The notes beneath the pieces were generated by a model, which saw only the letters and a list, made by a program, of their open reading frames with translations, was not told where the DNA came from and ran no database searches. A stretch of DNA of 64,000 bases from the NCBI GenBank assembly GCA_964035795.1, contig OZ038325.1:7639096-7703095 (forward strand), written 5' to 3'. This stretch comes from Pterobdella sp. o SKG-2022. Taxonomy: Eukaryota; Annelida; Clitellata; Hirudinida; Piscicolidae. Positions within the stretch are counted from its first letter, which is position 1; each line of letters begins with the position of its first letter. Made by a program: the position numbers and the translations under genes. Positions 11,228 to 28,747 of this stretch are shown one piece after another.

Positions 11228-14200
11228 ATGTCACAAGTGCAAATTTTCGATTATTCTGGTCCAAATCTTGTATGCTTTTTTCAATTTTTTTCTAAGACAA
11301 TTATTTACAATAAAAAATACTTACTCAAAACAAAACCTCTGACTTAAAAAACCCCATATCTAATTAAAAAAAGAAAATAAATAATTCAATTCAAAAAATA
11401 TTTTTGATTAAATTTTTTTGGATATAAGGGTTTTGCTGAGCCAATGCAAGTGGACATAGGTAATGAAGAAGCTGAGGTGCAAACTCGACCAAGAAGGATT
11501 ATTGAAAACCCTACATTGGTTTGTCAATAAATATCTCACTGCATATTCATTAAAAAAATTATATTGTGAAATTATATTAGTTTTGAATAACTAAATTAGT
11601 CTAACACCAAAACAACTCAAATCAAACCTTTTATTAACTGAATAGCATATGTAAATTTTTTACAAAAAAATTTGAAAAATTTTACTTTTCAATAAATCAA
11701 ACATTGAAAGTCAACCTCATTACCACATTGCTTCTCTCTCAGGATTTAGAACAGATATCTGCCAGTTACACAGGGCTAGCTAAAATATACAGGCTTTTCC
11801 ACATTGCCGACCATTGTCCTTCTCTCAAGTTTGATTCACTTTGAAATATTTTTATATTATTGCTCATGTATTTATTATTGTTTTTATTAATATTTTCATG
11901 TTTACTATCATTTTCTAAATTTATCATAATAGTAAATATTATGTCAAATATTGATAAAATCCATCTATTATTTACTTTAAATTCACCATAATATATATTA
12001 TCAATATTTTTTTGAATTACTATTATCATTTCTAATATTATCATGATCAGTAAAATCCCTATATTATTCCACCAATACAACCACTGCAAACAGATACGAA
12101 GCATTGATGATGGCGTTGAACCACAGCTTAACTACATGTGATACTCAGCTTTACCAAACCATTCACAATAAGCTTTCTGAGGCTGTCTCTTCATCAAATA
12201 GGTTTTAAAACCAATTAGTATCTCTAAAAGTCCTTATTATGTTTTTTCATTGGATAGGTTTTAACATTAATTATTGTCTGAACATCCTTCACCATTTAGC
12301 CTACAACCTATATAAAATGCATTTTTATTCTCACTACCCCACATCAAAACCCTACACTCACACTCCTCACATTACTTTACTTAACAACTTATATACACGA
12401 CCATTATTATAATCATCATCACAAACAACAAAAAACCCTAAGCTCATCATCTTTTCGTCCTCCACACCACCCAGCACACAACCTGATGTGAGACCCAGTC
12501 TACCACCCTTCGATGATGCTTGGTCTGAAAGTACCACAAAGAAAGCTGCTTTGAAGCTTGAGAAGTTGGACATCGACCTCAAAAACTATAAAACCAACTC
12601 AATCAAAGAAAGCGTCAGGTATTAAAGTTGGGGGTCTGGTGTGTGTTGTGGTTTAGATTAATTTTTCGCAGGATTTCAGTGATTTCAGTTGGTTTTTTCA
12701 GGTTTCTATATTTCTTTAAAGTTTTTTATGTTCTAAAAGTGCACTTTAATTTTGAAGTTTTTATAATTTACTACCCTTATCATTATTATGTATTATTTCT
12801 TTTCAAAATGTTCATTCAAGTTTCAATTAACCAAAAAATCTTATCCCATCTTCCAACTCTTTACAACCACCCAACCTTCCACTTCTCACCTCCAGACGAG
12901 GGCACGAAGACTTAGGTGATCACTATCTGGACTGTGGTATGCTGATGAATGCCCTTAAGTGCTACTCCAGGGCCAGGGATTACTGCACCAACTCCAAACA
13001 AATTGTCAATATGTGTCTCAATGTTATCAAGGTTGGAGATTGGTTTGAGGTGATGGGTGGGGGAGGATCCAAGGTGGATTGGGATGTGTAGAGGTTGTGC
13101 TGTTGAAGGGATGTGTGTTAGCAAAAGAGTATCATACTTAACTAGCCATTTTGAAGTCTTGTTTTAATTGATACATTTTTTCTATATTTGCGACAAAATC
13201 ATTGGTTGTACATAACAAGTATCAACCAATCACAGGTGAGCATCTACCTTCAAAACTGGCCTCACGTGATCTCGTACGTCAGTAAAGCCGAAAACACTCC
13301 CTACTTCACAGAAGTACCCATATTTAATGCGTTTACAGTGATATTTAAACGATCCACGATTTAAAGATTGTAATTATATGAAAATAGCAATAATATTAAT
13401 GAAGGTATATAATTAAAAGAATATTATTTTTATTTTCATTAATAATCGCACTGACACATAATGACAATCTCACTGAAACATAATGACAAAAACAATGAAA
13501 CACAATGACAAAAACAGAGAAACATAATGAAAAAGCATCATCATCAACGTAATAATAACAACACAAACATCCTCACCAGACGAACAAAGAAAATATACAG
13601 TCAATAGTGACAAAGCTTAAGGTAACTTCCAACCATAATAACTGATAACTAAAACACATTATTATTATTATTATTGGATTTTTTCTACAAGGTATCAGCG
13701 GGTTTGGCGGAGTTGGTGGAGGGTAAATACCGAGAAGCAGCCAAGTACTTCCTACAAGCCAACTATGACTATGTGGATTTCCCTGAGGTGGTGGGGGTGT
13801 CTTAATGGTCTTGGTTTTGGTCTAGTGGGGAAAATGTGTTGATTGTTGTTAGTGGGTGGATGGTGGTGTTGTGGTTGTAATGGTGAGTGATGATGGCAGT
13901 GAGGGGTGTTGATGGTTTTTAGGGACAAGGAATGTTGTTTATAGTATTAAGTGGTGTTTTATGGTTGTTGAGGTAGTCAGTCATCTCTCAGAACCAGTTG
14001 TCCTTTTGCATAAATAATCAATATTTCAAATATTTCTCATGGCTTTTTTTTATACATCAATCCAAAGCTTTTTAAAACTCCTTGACAAACCTTTTCTAAC
14101 TCATAAACACCACTTCAGCTGCTGTCAAGCAACACCATAGCCATGTATGGTTGCTTGTGTGCCCTTGCCACCTATGACCGACAAGAACTCCATAAGCAGG

Positions 14201-16048
14201 TCATTTCCAGCAGGTATGTGTTTCTTATTTTTGTTTTTATTATTTTTTTTTGTTTATTTTTTTTTTATTTCGTCGAGCCAAACGTAAATATTCAAATGAA
14301 AACACTTTTAAGAGTTTATTTTATTCTACGAATGAATTCTGCCAATGAACTTACATTATAATTATTTACTTGATAATGTAAGTTCATCTTACGAAAAGCT
14401 TCGTGGAATGAAATAAACTCCTAAAAGTTTTCTCATTTGAATGTTTATTTTCTTGTTTTTATGGTTTTTTTTCCTATTATTATTATGTTGGTAAGAAGTC
14501 CTATTTTAAATGTATTTTTCAGAATCATATTTATAGTAATAATAATAATTATACCAACCAATGGGACAGCACTTTCAAGTTATTTTTGGAACTGGAACCT
14601 CAGCTACGAGACATCATCACCTACTTCCATCACTCACAATATGACCGATGCCTCAACCTTCTCAATTCGATCAAGGTCAATTTTTTATCATTTTTTGTTT
14701 TTTTAAATAATAATTTTGCATATTTCAATATTCATTTGTTTTTTTCTGTTTACCCCATGCTAGAATGGAAATGGACGTAAACTATGATGATGGTTTTAGT
14801 TAATTCCAAAAATTCGAGTTATAATAAATGATAGAATGTTTTCTATTAATTCGGAAACCAATTAGAGTGCTATAAATACTCTTATGAATATTCAAGCTTC
14901 ATTAAACTTTCATGAATAAATTTTTCAGGACAATCTATTCTTAGATCTGTATCTCTCATCACATGTAGATAGATTATACGCTCAGATAAGAAATAAAGCA
15001 TTATGTCAGGTGATTTAAATATTTATTCTCTCATTAATAATAATATTATTATTCATATTAGATTATACTGCTGTAGGTGTCCCAGTACCTGGAGTATATA
15101 TTCATGGATAATATTCACTAATGATGTTCTTCCAACTATTTCACCCACCAAATTTACACTAGAGCACAACTTTTCATCCCAATCATTCACAACACATCCT
15201 TTTATCTATCTATTCACAACACATGCTTCTATCCACAACACCTATTATCAAAAGTCTAGTACTTCAGTTCATACCATCATCATCAGTTAACTCACCTACC
15301 TACCCACACCACACCTACTACCATCAACCCACAGTATTTCAGTCCATACAAGTCTGCAGACATGGTGAGGATGGCAACGGCATTCAACACCACACCACCC
15401 CAACTAGAAGACGAGGTGATGCAGCTGATCCTCGAAGGTAAAATCAACGCCAGAATCGATTCACACAATAAAGTACGTTTTTGTTATTATTATTGATGAT
15501 ATTTTTATTATTATTATTATTGGACTTTCACGTCTGAACTTTTATTAGCATTATTATTTTTATATTATTATTGTTATTATTGCTACAAAAGGTGCTTTAT
15601 GCCAAAGGAGTCAACCAGCGCAAACTAACATTTGAGAAATGCCTGCAGTTGGGAGAGGAATTGCAACGTAAGACAAAGGTGATGCTGTGCGTCTCAACTG
15701 CTATATGATTCATATTTTTCTTATTATTGCTGTTATTAGGATTATTATTATACAGGCTCTTGTATTGAGATCTGCTATCGTGAACAGTCAACTACAAGTT
15801 AAGGTGCCTATTAATTTCTATTAGATTTTGGATTAATAATGGTTATGATGATGATAAATAATGCTATATGGTTACATCACCATCATCCTATCCTATATAT
15901 AATAATAATATAGTATAACAGTGTTCTATAGAAACCCGTACGTATATATATACACATAGTTATGCAACAACCCACATAGAGCGCCCCAAGAGACCCCAGT
16001 GTTGAGATCCCAGGAAATGCGTCCAGTGTGGCTGCTTTCAGAATTTAA
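11228..16048 (+). CDS. GPS1: COP9 signalosome subunit 1 (CSN1/GPS1), 481 aa
   Basis: CSN1 is a PCI-domain scaffold subunit of the COP9 signalosome, the nuclear/cytosolic complex that removes Nedd8 from cullin-RING ubiquitin ligases. Exons: 11228-11269, 11429-11518, 11743-11828, 12094-12201, 12475-12618, 12896-13031, 13236-13313, 13580-13621, 13692-13787, 14119-14213, 14570-14675, 14929-15009, 15335-15472, 15592-15678, 15756-15803, 15980-16048. All junctions are GT-AG and in phase, giving 481 codons plus stop (human about 490). The start [12 protein letters not shown] matches the family N-terminus and is followed by AEPMQVD. Diagnostic blocks are [45 protein letters not shown], the helical repeats, and the PCI region from about residue 250 ([53 protein letters not shown]). 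Nothing is missing or broken. The 3' end faces TMEM167A, 356 bp away. Confidence 0.97.
14286..14448. repeat. Foldback (inverted-repeat) element in CSN1 intron 10
   Basis: Outer arms 14286-14333 and 14399-14448 are imperfect reverse complements (TTCAAATGAAAAC / TTTTCTCATTTGAA, AGAGTTTATTTTATTC / GAATGAAATAAACTC). Inner arms 14344-14359 and 14374-14390 pair as AATGAACTTACATTAT / ATAATGTAAGTTCAT. MITE-like and non-coding. Confidence 0.75.
14752..14793 (+). repeat. Retroelement tail-like motif in CSN1 intron 11
   Basis: CCCCATGCTAGAATGGAAAT followed by GGACGTAAACTATGATGATGG resembles 2066-2142, ending in a short GATG run. Confidence 0.5.
15058..15095 (+). repeat. Dispersed repeat family C, copy 1, in CSN1 intron 12
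   Basis: ATTATACTGCTGTAGGTGTC CCAGTACCTGGAGT matches 54313-54351. One shared frame reads [12 protein letters not shown] here and YTAVNAPITGVR there, suggesting debris of a coding transposable element. Confidence 0.45.
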
Positions 16049-16404
16049 ATCATTCATTTTCATTATCAACGTTCAATCATTTTTTTTCCCAATTAAAATT
16101 ATAGAATCATTTTCTTTTGTTTGGCGTCTGCATTTCAGATAAAAGGTTCGTAATTAGGTGTTCAAAGTGGGAAATATAAGATGTTATAGAGAAAAATGCA
16201 AAAAGGTTTATTGAAAACGTTCTTAGTTCATATTCGAAAAAACCTTGAAATTTATTTTTTTCATTTATAAGGACTGACAATAAAAATATATATTGTTCTA
16301 CAGATTAATGAGTAATAAAATGTAAAATTATTAAAAACGAAATAGGGATAACTAATGAAATTTATTTTCTATTTATGTTAAACTAAGTGAAAAAATTTTA
16401 AAAT

Positions 16405-17167
16405 TCATGAAAAAAAGAGGATGCTGAAGGCCATGGCTATGCAGCAAAATGAGACATAAGGACTTTTCCTCTCCCCTGTTGAGATAATATCATCTTGTTA
16501 GAGTGAAAAATTTCTTTTCAATGTCATATAAATAAAGTTAATATAAAAATAACGATTTTACACTGGAATATTGTAATTATTTTTTTTTGATAATGATACA
16601 ATAGTTTAAAATGTTTGAGCTCAAAGCTTTTTGATATTCAAATATTAATAGAGATTTTGTAAGATTTTAGATTTAATGTTTCTTTCATAGCCTGTTCTAA
16701 CAAATATTTTAATTTTTTAAATATCTTATTTTTATTTTATTAAACATTATCATCAATTATTTATTTTATTCAAAACAAATCAATTCACCAATTCTTGCAC
16801 ATTTCCAGAAAGTTCCAAGAATTCTGTAAAATTATGTATGCATTAACATAGAGAAAAGTAAAAAAACAGAAGTGAACCCACCCTTCTTTATTCTTATCAA
16901 TAATTGTAGGCATGATGGCTCTGAGGTATGTACAAGTGCAGATGAGAAGCAAAATGACACCAAGAAGACTTTGAAAGTTGAAAATGGCGGACTGGAATAA
17001 AAAATAGAAATTACTGTTGATTAATATTGATGAATATTAATTTTGAGGTTTTAACTATGATTCTCAGTAATTTATATATGAAACATTTTTATTTTCTATA
17101 AAGTTAAAAAACTGAAAAAACATTTAAGAAATTTGAACAAGTATTGGAAAAAAAAATTCAGTACCAT
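16405..17167 (-). CDS. TMEM167A: TMEM167A / Kish Golgi membrane protein, 72 aa
   Basis: Kish proteins are tiny two-pass Golgi/secretory-pathway membrane proteins needed for constitutive secretion. The coding exons are 17165-17167 (ATG only, then GTACTG donor), 16882-16991, 16789-16823 and 16405-16475. All junctions are GT-AG and in phase, giving 72 codons plus stop, exactly the length of human TMEM167A. Diagnostic blocks are [20 protein letters not shown] (first membrane segment), [27 protein letters not shown] and [13 protein letters not shown] (second membrane segment). The internal exons are 35-110 bp, too short for ordinary open-frame searches. Exon 1 is inferred: this ATG sits at a donor in the right phase to give MSAIF, the conserved N-terminus, but another upstream ATG-GT could be used. 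It lies tail to tail with CSN1 and 634 bp downstream of AFG2 on the same strand. Confidence 0.95.
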
Positions 17168-17800
17168 TATGAGTTTTTAATGATCATCAAAGTAAAAGTG
17201 TTTTAACTAACGTAACTATTTTGGTTAAAAGCGGATTAAGGTCTTGAAAAGGGTTGTTAAAAAACTATTCAGAAAAAAATTTTTTCAAACTAAAATTTGT
17301 ATCACAGTTAACAAATAGCTCTTTTTTTTATTGCGAATGACTTATCACATAGCTTTTGATAAAGTCTTCAACTTACATGTTGCTTCAAGATTGTGAAAGC
17401 TTGAAATGATCATGGTCAAAAGAAAAACATTAATCACATTTATATACTATTTTAGTGAAATTAATTCGAAACTTTTTGGAGACAAATTGGTTTGGAAGGT
17501 CATGTAGTTACACATCGTTGCATGATTGAGAGTCTTATCGACCAAGAACCAAAACATTAGTCACTTCAAAACTACAGACTTGAAAAACTTTGAAAAAAGT
17601 GATATAAATTTTTATTTTTTTAAACAATGACTAATAAATTATTTACAAAAATTCATCTTTGATTCCTAAATAGCTCGATAAAACATTATTATCAAATCCA
17701 CTCTTGAAAAGAAAACAAAAGAAATAATAAAAATATCGTTAAAGCCATTAAAAAGAACACTGAGAACGTCATTCTTTCTTTTGTAATTCTTTTTAAAAAA
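17168..17800. other. Intergenic region TMEM167A / AFG2
   Basis: AT-rich spacer expected to hold the TMEM167A promoter and 5' UTR and the AFG2 3' UTR. No motif is distinct enough to call. Confidence 0.5.
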
Positions 17801-23323
<5,523 letters not shown>

Positions 23324-23654
23324 TAGCTATTATTTGTAACTTTAAGAGATTAAAATATTGTGTTTCATTCAATTTTTTTGAATGAAAGTTTCTATAAGCC
23401 CGAATTAACTTTTAAAAATTTAATTTACTCATTTTTATTTAGAATCAAACTAAAAATTCAAATTTTAAATTTTAGAAATATAAAACTTTACAAAAAATTA
23501 CTTTTTGCTCAAAGTAGTAACTTTTAAGCAATTTTACACGTTTACTTTTATTTACGTTTACTATTAACAGTTTGATGATATTCCATAAAATTATATCAAA
23601 TAAACTAAAGATTTCATTTTCTTTTAATTTCTTTCAAAGCATAGAGCATTAAAC
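23324..23654. promoter_or_regulatory. Head-to-head AFG2 / TBL2 promoter region
   Basis: Only 331 bp separate the AFG2 start codon (23323, minus) from the TBL2 start codon (23655, plus), so both promoters and 5' UTRs must fit here. The spacer is AT-rich and not CpG-rich; no TATA box is clearly placed. Bidirectional initiation is inferred from geometry. Confidence 0.6.
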
Positions 23655-26600
23655 ATGTCTGAGAACTCAGAATCTTCAATGCCGGCAATCCTAGTCGCCT
23701 TGATCGCTGTGGTTATAGCTTTACTTGCCGCCTTTGTCTCAAATGCCTTCAATTTTTTCAAAATACTTTTTGATGATGATAAAATCCAGAAAAGTATATT
23801 TCAATTATTTTTTTCTAAATCAATACCAGCTTTGGAACATAATATATTATAAATTTAAGAAGTAGAAAACGTTACAAATGAAGATTCAGAAAAATTGATT
23901 CAACTTGAAAAATTGGGAAATGGCGATAAAAAAGTTATAAAAAAGAAGCAACAAGAAAAAGCTGCAAAGTTCTCCCATGCCTGGCTTGCCACTACCCTCA
24001 AGTCCCATATAGGCAACATCACTGGTCTTTCCTTTAGCTCCAATGGAAAATATCTTGCAACCAGTGGAGATGGTGTGTTTCATTGTTGTTTCTATTTTCA
24101 TCTTTATTCTAATACAATTAACAACTTAAATAGTGTTATTGATATTTTTAATGATGGTTAAAATTTATTTTTCCCACTATCAAAAGATAGATCATGTTAT
24201 GTGTGGGTAATGAAGGATTGTCTGCATAACAATCCCAAGTAAAATTACTTCATTTTTGAGTATTATTACTATTAATTTATTTTCTATGCTATCTATCTAT
24301 CTATCTTTTATTTATCTTTCCATTTATCTATCTACCTATCTATCTATTTATCTATCATTCATCTCAAAACCCTTCCATCCAAGGTCCGTGAGAATCAATA
24401 TAGAGTTTGATTATGCTAGCAAGATCTCTTTCAGTCCAGATAACAAGTTAGTGCAATTAATAAAAGTTGTAATAACTTATGTAACCTTTGAGAATCTTAT
24501 CGATAATCATATATAGTATTGATGTTATTTTTTTTTTCTATAATAATACAAAATCATTTAATCATGTCTTTTTAGTTCAATTTTATTCACCAAGGGCTGG
24601 CTTTTTGAAAGATTTATCTTAATATTAGCTACACCTACCAATGACTCCTCTTTCAATACACATGCACACATACACAAACAGAGCTTTCCTAGTATCAATG
24701 CAGCAAGAATCTTTAGTAAGAGTGTATAAGTTGAACAAGAAGGAGAATGGGGCTCTGGGCAAGATAACACCCTCTTTAGATTTCCCCATTGTATGTGTAA
24801 TACTCAATACATCTATAATAGCTTTAATAAACGCAGCGACAGAAAGATGTGTTTTATAATATTACTGCTAATTCAAGGAATATTTGTTATAAAATTTGCA
24901 AAAATGAAAAAAAATTAATCCAAGTTTTTAGGCTATTTTAAAATGATTATATAACAAAATTAATTCAACACAACACATAAAAGGTTATTTGAACACTACA
25001 ATTCATGACGAAATGCAAACATACAATGCTTCATAAATGAAATATACACCCATGCTTAATTTATAACAATAATACATATCCATTTGTATAACATAAATAA
25101 CTATATAGATAATAAAATTACCTATATACACACACACACACACACACTCATCAACAGGGAGTGAAACAGAACGTGCTGATGCTGCAGATAGCTTCTGATG
25201 GTTCCTTTATTGCAGTCTGCCTTGAGGATATTACCATTATATTTGACATCAAGGGTTGGTGTTGAGAGGTTAATGCTAGCTTTCTAGGAATGTTTGAATG
25301 TGTTTTCAATTATATTTTTTTTCAATTGATTTTTATCAACTTAGAGATGTCTTCAATGGGTAAATTATTTTAGAACTTACACTACAATCACAAATATGAT
25401 TATAGTAACTTAAACCTTAGTAGTTCTAGACCAAATATATTGCATATATGAAGGAAACTACCTTACTCAGGCAGCCAACTAGCCACCATAGACACTCCTG
25501 AACTGAAACATTCCTGTATCGACCCCTTGGCTAAGCTCTTTGCTTTCTCTGGTCCGTATACCATGTTTTTATTTAGTTATTTTATCTCTTCTATCATCTT
25601 TCTGATTATCTGTTTTTTTTAATTATCTATCTATCTAACCCTAATCTATCTACCCACTTATATACCCATAGGTTTTACGTCACAGGTGAGTGTATGGGAG
25701 GTGAAGTTCAAGAAAGGTGAATTTATAGGAGTTTCCAAGGCTTACTTCATTGGAGATCATCGAGCTTCAGTTTTGTCATTTGCATTTAGTGGTGACTCTA
25801 AAAGGTGGAGGGCTGGGGGAGGGGTGGTTGTTAGGGTTGTTGTGTTGATTATAATATAGCAAGGTTATGGTGAAATTTTTAGCATTATTGGTTGCAAAAA
25901 AGTTTTCCAATTTTTGAGACACGTTAATGCACTTTTAAGCAATATCAATAGTCATTAACGTCGATATCAAGGTAAATCTAACGTTAGTAAAAACTTTTTG
26001 GAGTGAATGATACGTTATGATATTAACGATAATAATGCTATCAATAATATCATCAATAATAATTGTGACATACCATCATTATAAATACTGACCTCAAATC
26101 ACTAGACTGGTGACCCTATCGAATGACAGAACTTGGAAATTATGGGATGTTGATAGTGAGTAGTTGAGTTATATCATTTAGTTTATGATAGAATCATAAT
26201 ACAATGCTTTCCATTGGTGGAGAATAATTTTGAATTTAATTTTTTCGATATAATGAATTGATATAAGTGCTTGTCTTATATTATTTTTTTTCCGTTATTT
26301 TTTATTTTCAATAAAATTTTTTTTAATTGATTCTATTTTGTTCTATCATAATTATGTTCATAAATATGCATATAATATTGGAACCACTCCTTTTTTTCAG
26401 TCGACTACGTCAAAGGTCAAGAACCAAAGCTGATAAAGACTTGGTCTTCTGAATCTATAATCAATATGGATACTTCTAGTCCTGTCCATATGGCATTTTC
26501 CACCAATGGCCTTTCAGTATCGATTGCTAGAGGAGAGAGGTTATTGATGTATAACGTCAATAGAGAGGAGCCAGAAGAGATAAACGACTTAATGATTGGT

Positions 26601-27355
26601 TGGTGTCTCATTAATATTCACGTGTTTCTCACAGGTTTATGACCAATTAAAGGAATATGGTTTGAAAAAACGCACGCTTTAGATAGGAAGGATTGGAGAT
26701 TAACATTTTTTTTTCATAATTAGACCAAATCTGACCACCTTCAGTATATTGAAAATAAAACCGGATTTGAAATCAGCAAACTAAGGCTATTAACACTAAC
26801 ATTCTACTATCATTACTTATCACCGTTTTACGTCCCTTTTTATGCTAGCATATTAATTAATAATGTTATAAAATTGCGCAGGAGAGACGAAGGGCTTGGT
26901 ATACAGTCCAGATGATGATTACGTGGTGGTAGCTGGTAACAGAACTCTGCTTGTTTTGCACAATGTTCAAGGTGGTTGTGTCAAAATGACAGTTACCGTT
27001 TTTTGTTGAGAATATTTTTACAGCTTTTTTTGTTTTTTTTTAATGTTTTTGTTGAATGTTAAAATATCTTTAAATTTGTTAGCTTATTTTTAATTTTAGC
27101 CTTACTAATAATAGTTATTATTTTTTACTTATTATGGTTTTTTTTTTAGTTATTGTTTTAGTTATTATTATCATTATTACCACCACAGGCCTCAAAGCAC
27201 TGGTAGATGACTTGGATGAAAAGCAGAAGCACACAAAGACCAAGTTGATGCAAGAGAGGATGATTGAGATGATTAAAAGCACTCGGTTGGTTGGGAGTGT
27301 TGGTGAAAAAGGTTTGGGGATGGTGGTTGGTTGGAAGATTATTATGAATAATTGA
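23655..27355 (+). CDS. TBL2: TBL2, ER-anchored WD40-repeat protein, 463 aa
   Basis: TBL2 (transducin beta-like 2) is an ER membrane WD40 protein; the human protein binds PERK and RNA under stress. Exons: 23655-23793, 23860-24072, 24187-24238, 24384-24446, 24682-24790, 25158-25254, 25471-25551, 25672-25804, 26106-26155, 26401-26598, 26882-26971, 27189-27355. All are GT-AG and in phase, giving 463 codons plus stop (human 447). Residues about 9-33 (PAILVALIAVVIALLAAFV) form the N-terminal membrane anchor, followed by a basic linker. WD blades follow: LKSHIGNITGLSFSSNGKYL, DDRSCYVWVMKD, ISFSPDN, DGSFIAVCLEDITIIFDIKG, SQVSVWEVKFKKGEF, VLSFAFSGDSKR, LSNDRTWKLWDVD, and GETKGLVYSPDDDYVVVAGN. The C-terminus is the family's charged helix (ALVDDLDEKQKHTKTKLMQE). 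The longer Asn-Asn end after KSTRLVGSVGEKG is lineage-specific. Divergent from AFG2 and convergent with TBCD. Confidence 0.97.
24283..24360. repeat. (CTAT)n-like microsatellite in TBL2 intron 3
   Basis: Imperfect TATC/CTAT tetranucleotides with CTTT and CATT variants. Confidence 0.85.
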
Positions 27356-28385
27356 TTGTGGTGAGGGATGATGATGGATTGGTTTTACTATTTTGATTTT
27401 TGAATTAGTTATGTTGGTTTTTTTAATCAAGTATTTCATTTATGTTTCTATTTTCATTTTAATTGATTATTTATTTTAATTATTAAAAATTTACACAGCG
27501 CTAGAGTCGAGTCATTCAGCAAATAGTTTCAACAATTCTGTATTAATCTTCATCTGTTCACTCGATTATTTATACAATAAGTTTTTCATTAAACGCCAAA
27601 GGTTCTTTTATTACTTATCTAAAACCTGAATGGTCTGTAAACCATTATCGACTAATCTAACCTCGGAGATAACATCGTTTAAGATACGTTTCACGCTAAA
27701 GTTTTTTTAATTAATGTATTGGTATATATTTTAAAATTTTGAGTACTCAGTTTATACAAAATTCGTACCAAAAAATTGAGTAATGTCTCGATTAGTAACT
27801 TCAATCAATTCAGCTGTGTAAAAAAGCAACTCTAAAAAGATTTAGTCACTAAAAATCATTACTCGAGAAAAAATTTTAAAAAGTAAAGAAATTAAAGTTT
27901 AAAATCCAAAATTTCCTCTATAATTAATTATTTGCTATCTTACTTTTTGCTGTACGTGATCGTTTTGGAAAGTTTGAAAATCTCATTAATTTCGCATGCG
28001 CCTTTTTTATCGCTCGTGTATCCAAATTAAAATTACTTGTAAAAATCGTCTAGTTCATAAACTTCTTTATTAGATTATTGAATGTGCCTTTAAATAAGAT
28101 TTGCAGATTTTCATCGTAGTTAGAAAACACCGGTGCTGCGCAACTAAAATACAACTAACCTTTTCGCCACGATACTGTGATGAAGAACTATTTAGGTAGA
28201 CGGTATTACTTTATTTCAAAGTTTTGACCGTCCATGACCATCAACTAATCTTCTCTCTGAGCAGTGTTTTCAATTTATTTCTAAATAAAACTAAATTTTT
28301 ATTAGAAGTAGTAGAAGTGACATTTATTAGAAAGCTTACAATTAATAAATCAAATCTACATGTTTCAAGTTCACGAGTAATTGGC
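27356..28385. other. Region between TBL2 and the assembly gap, no firm gene
   Basis: The last part of TBCD would be expected here on the minus strand but no exon matching it was found. Short minus-strand frames at about 27618-27700 (VKRILNDVISEVRL) and 28045-28135 (PVFSNYDENLQILFKGTF) look mildly protein-like and follow AG dinucleotides, but they do not resemble the TBCD C-terminus as I know it and are not called. Confidence 0.5.
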
Positions 28386-28585
28386 NNNNNNNNNNNNNNN
28401 NNNNNNNNNNNNNNNNNNNNNNNNNNNNNNNNNNNNNNNNNNNNNNNNNNNNNNNNNNNNNNNNNNNNNNNNNNNNNNNNNNNNNNNNNNNNNNNNNNNN
28501 NNNNNNNNNNNNNNNNNNNNNNNNNNNNNNNNNNNNNNNNNNNNNNNNNNNNNNNNNNNNNNNNNNNNNNNNNNNNNNNNNNNNN
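28386..28585. other. Assembly gap, 200 N
   Basis: Exactly 200 ambiguous bases, the same length as the gap at 50312-50511, so the true size is unknown. It falls at the point where TBCD is lost. Confidence 0.97.
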
Positions 28586-28747
28586 ATATGCTTAATGACG
28601 TCTGAGAAAATTTCTATACATTAATTGAATGATTATTTTTATTTAAAATCATTTATGTAAAAATTAATTGTTTCAAAAAAAACATATCTGAAAAATCAAC
28701 TCAAAAAGCCATTAAACACAGGAAAATGCAACACCACAGATAATTAC

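Noticed and set aside
27618..28135. Short minus-strand frames as the missing TBCD C-terminal exons
   Set aside because: Their peptides do not resemble the known TBCD C-terminus and they are not linked by phase to exon 28.
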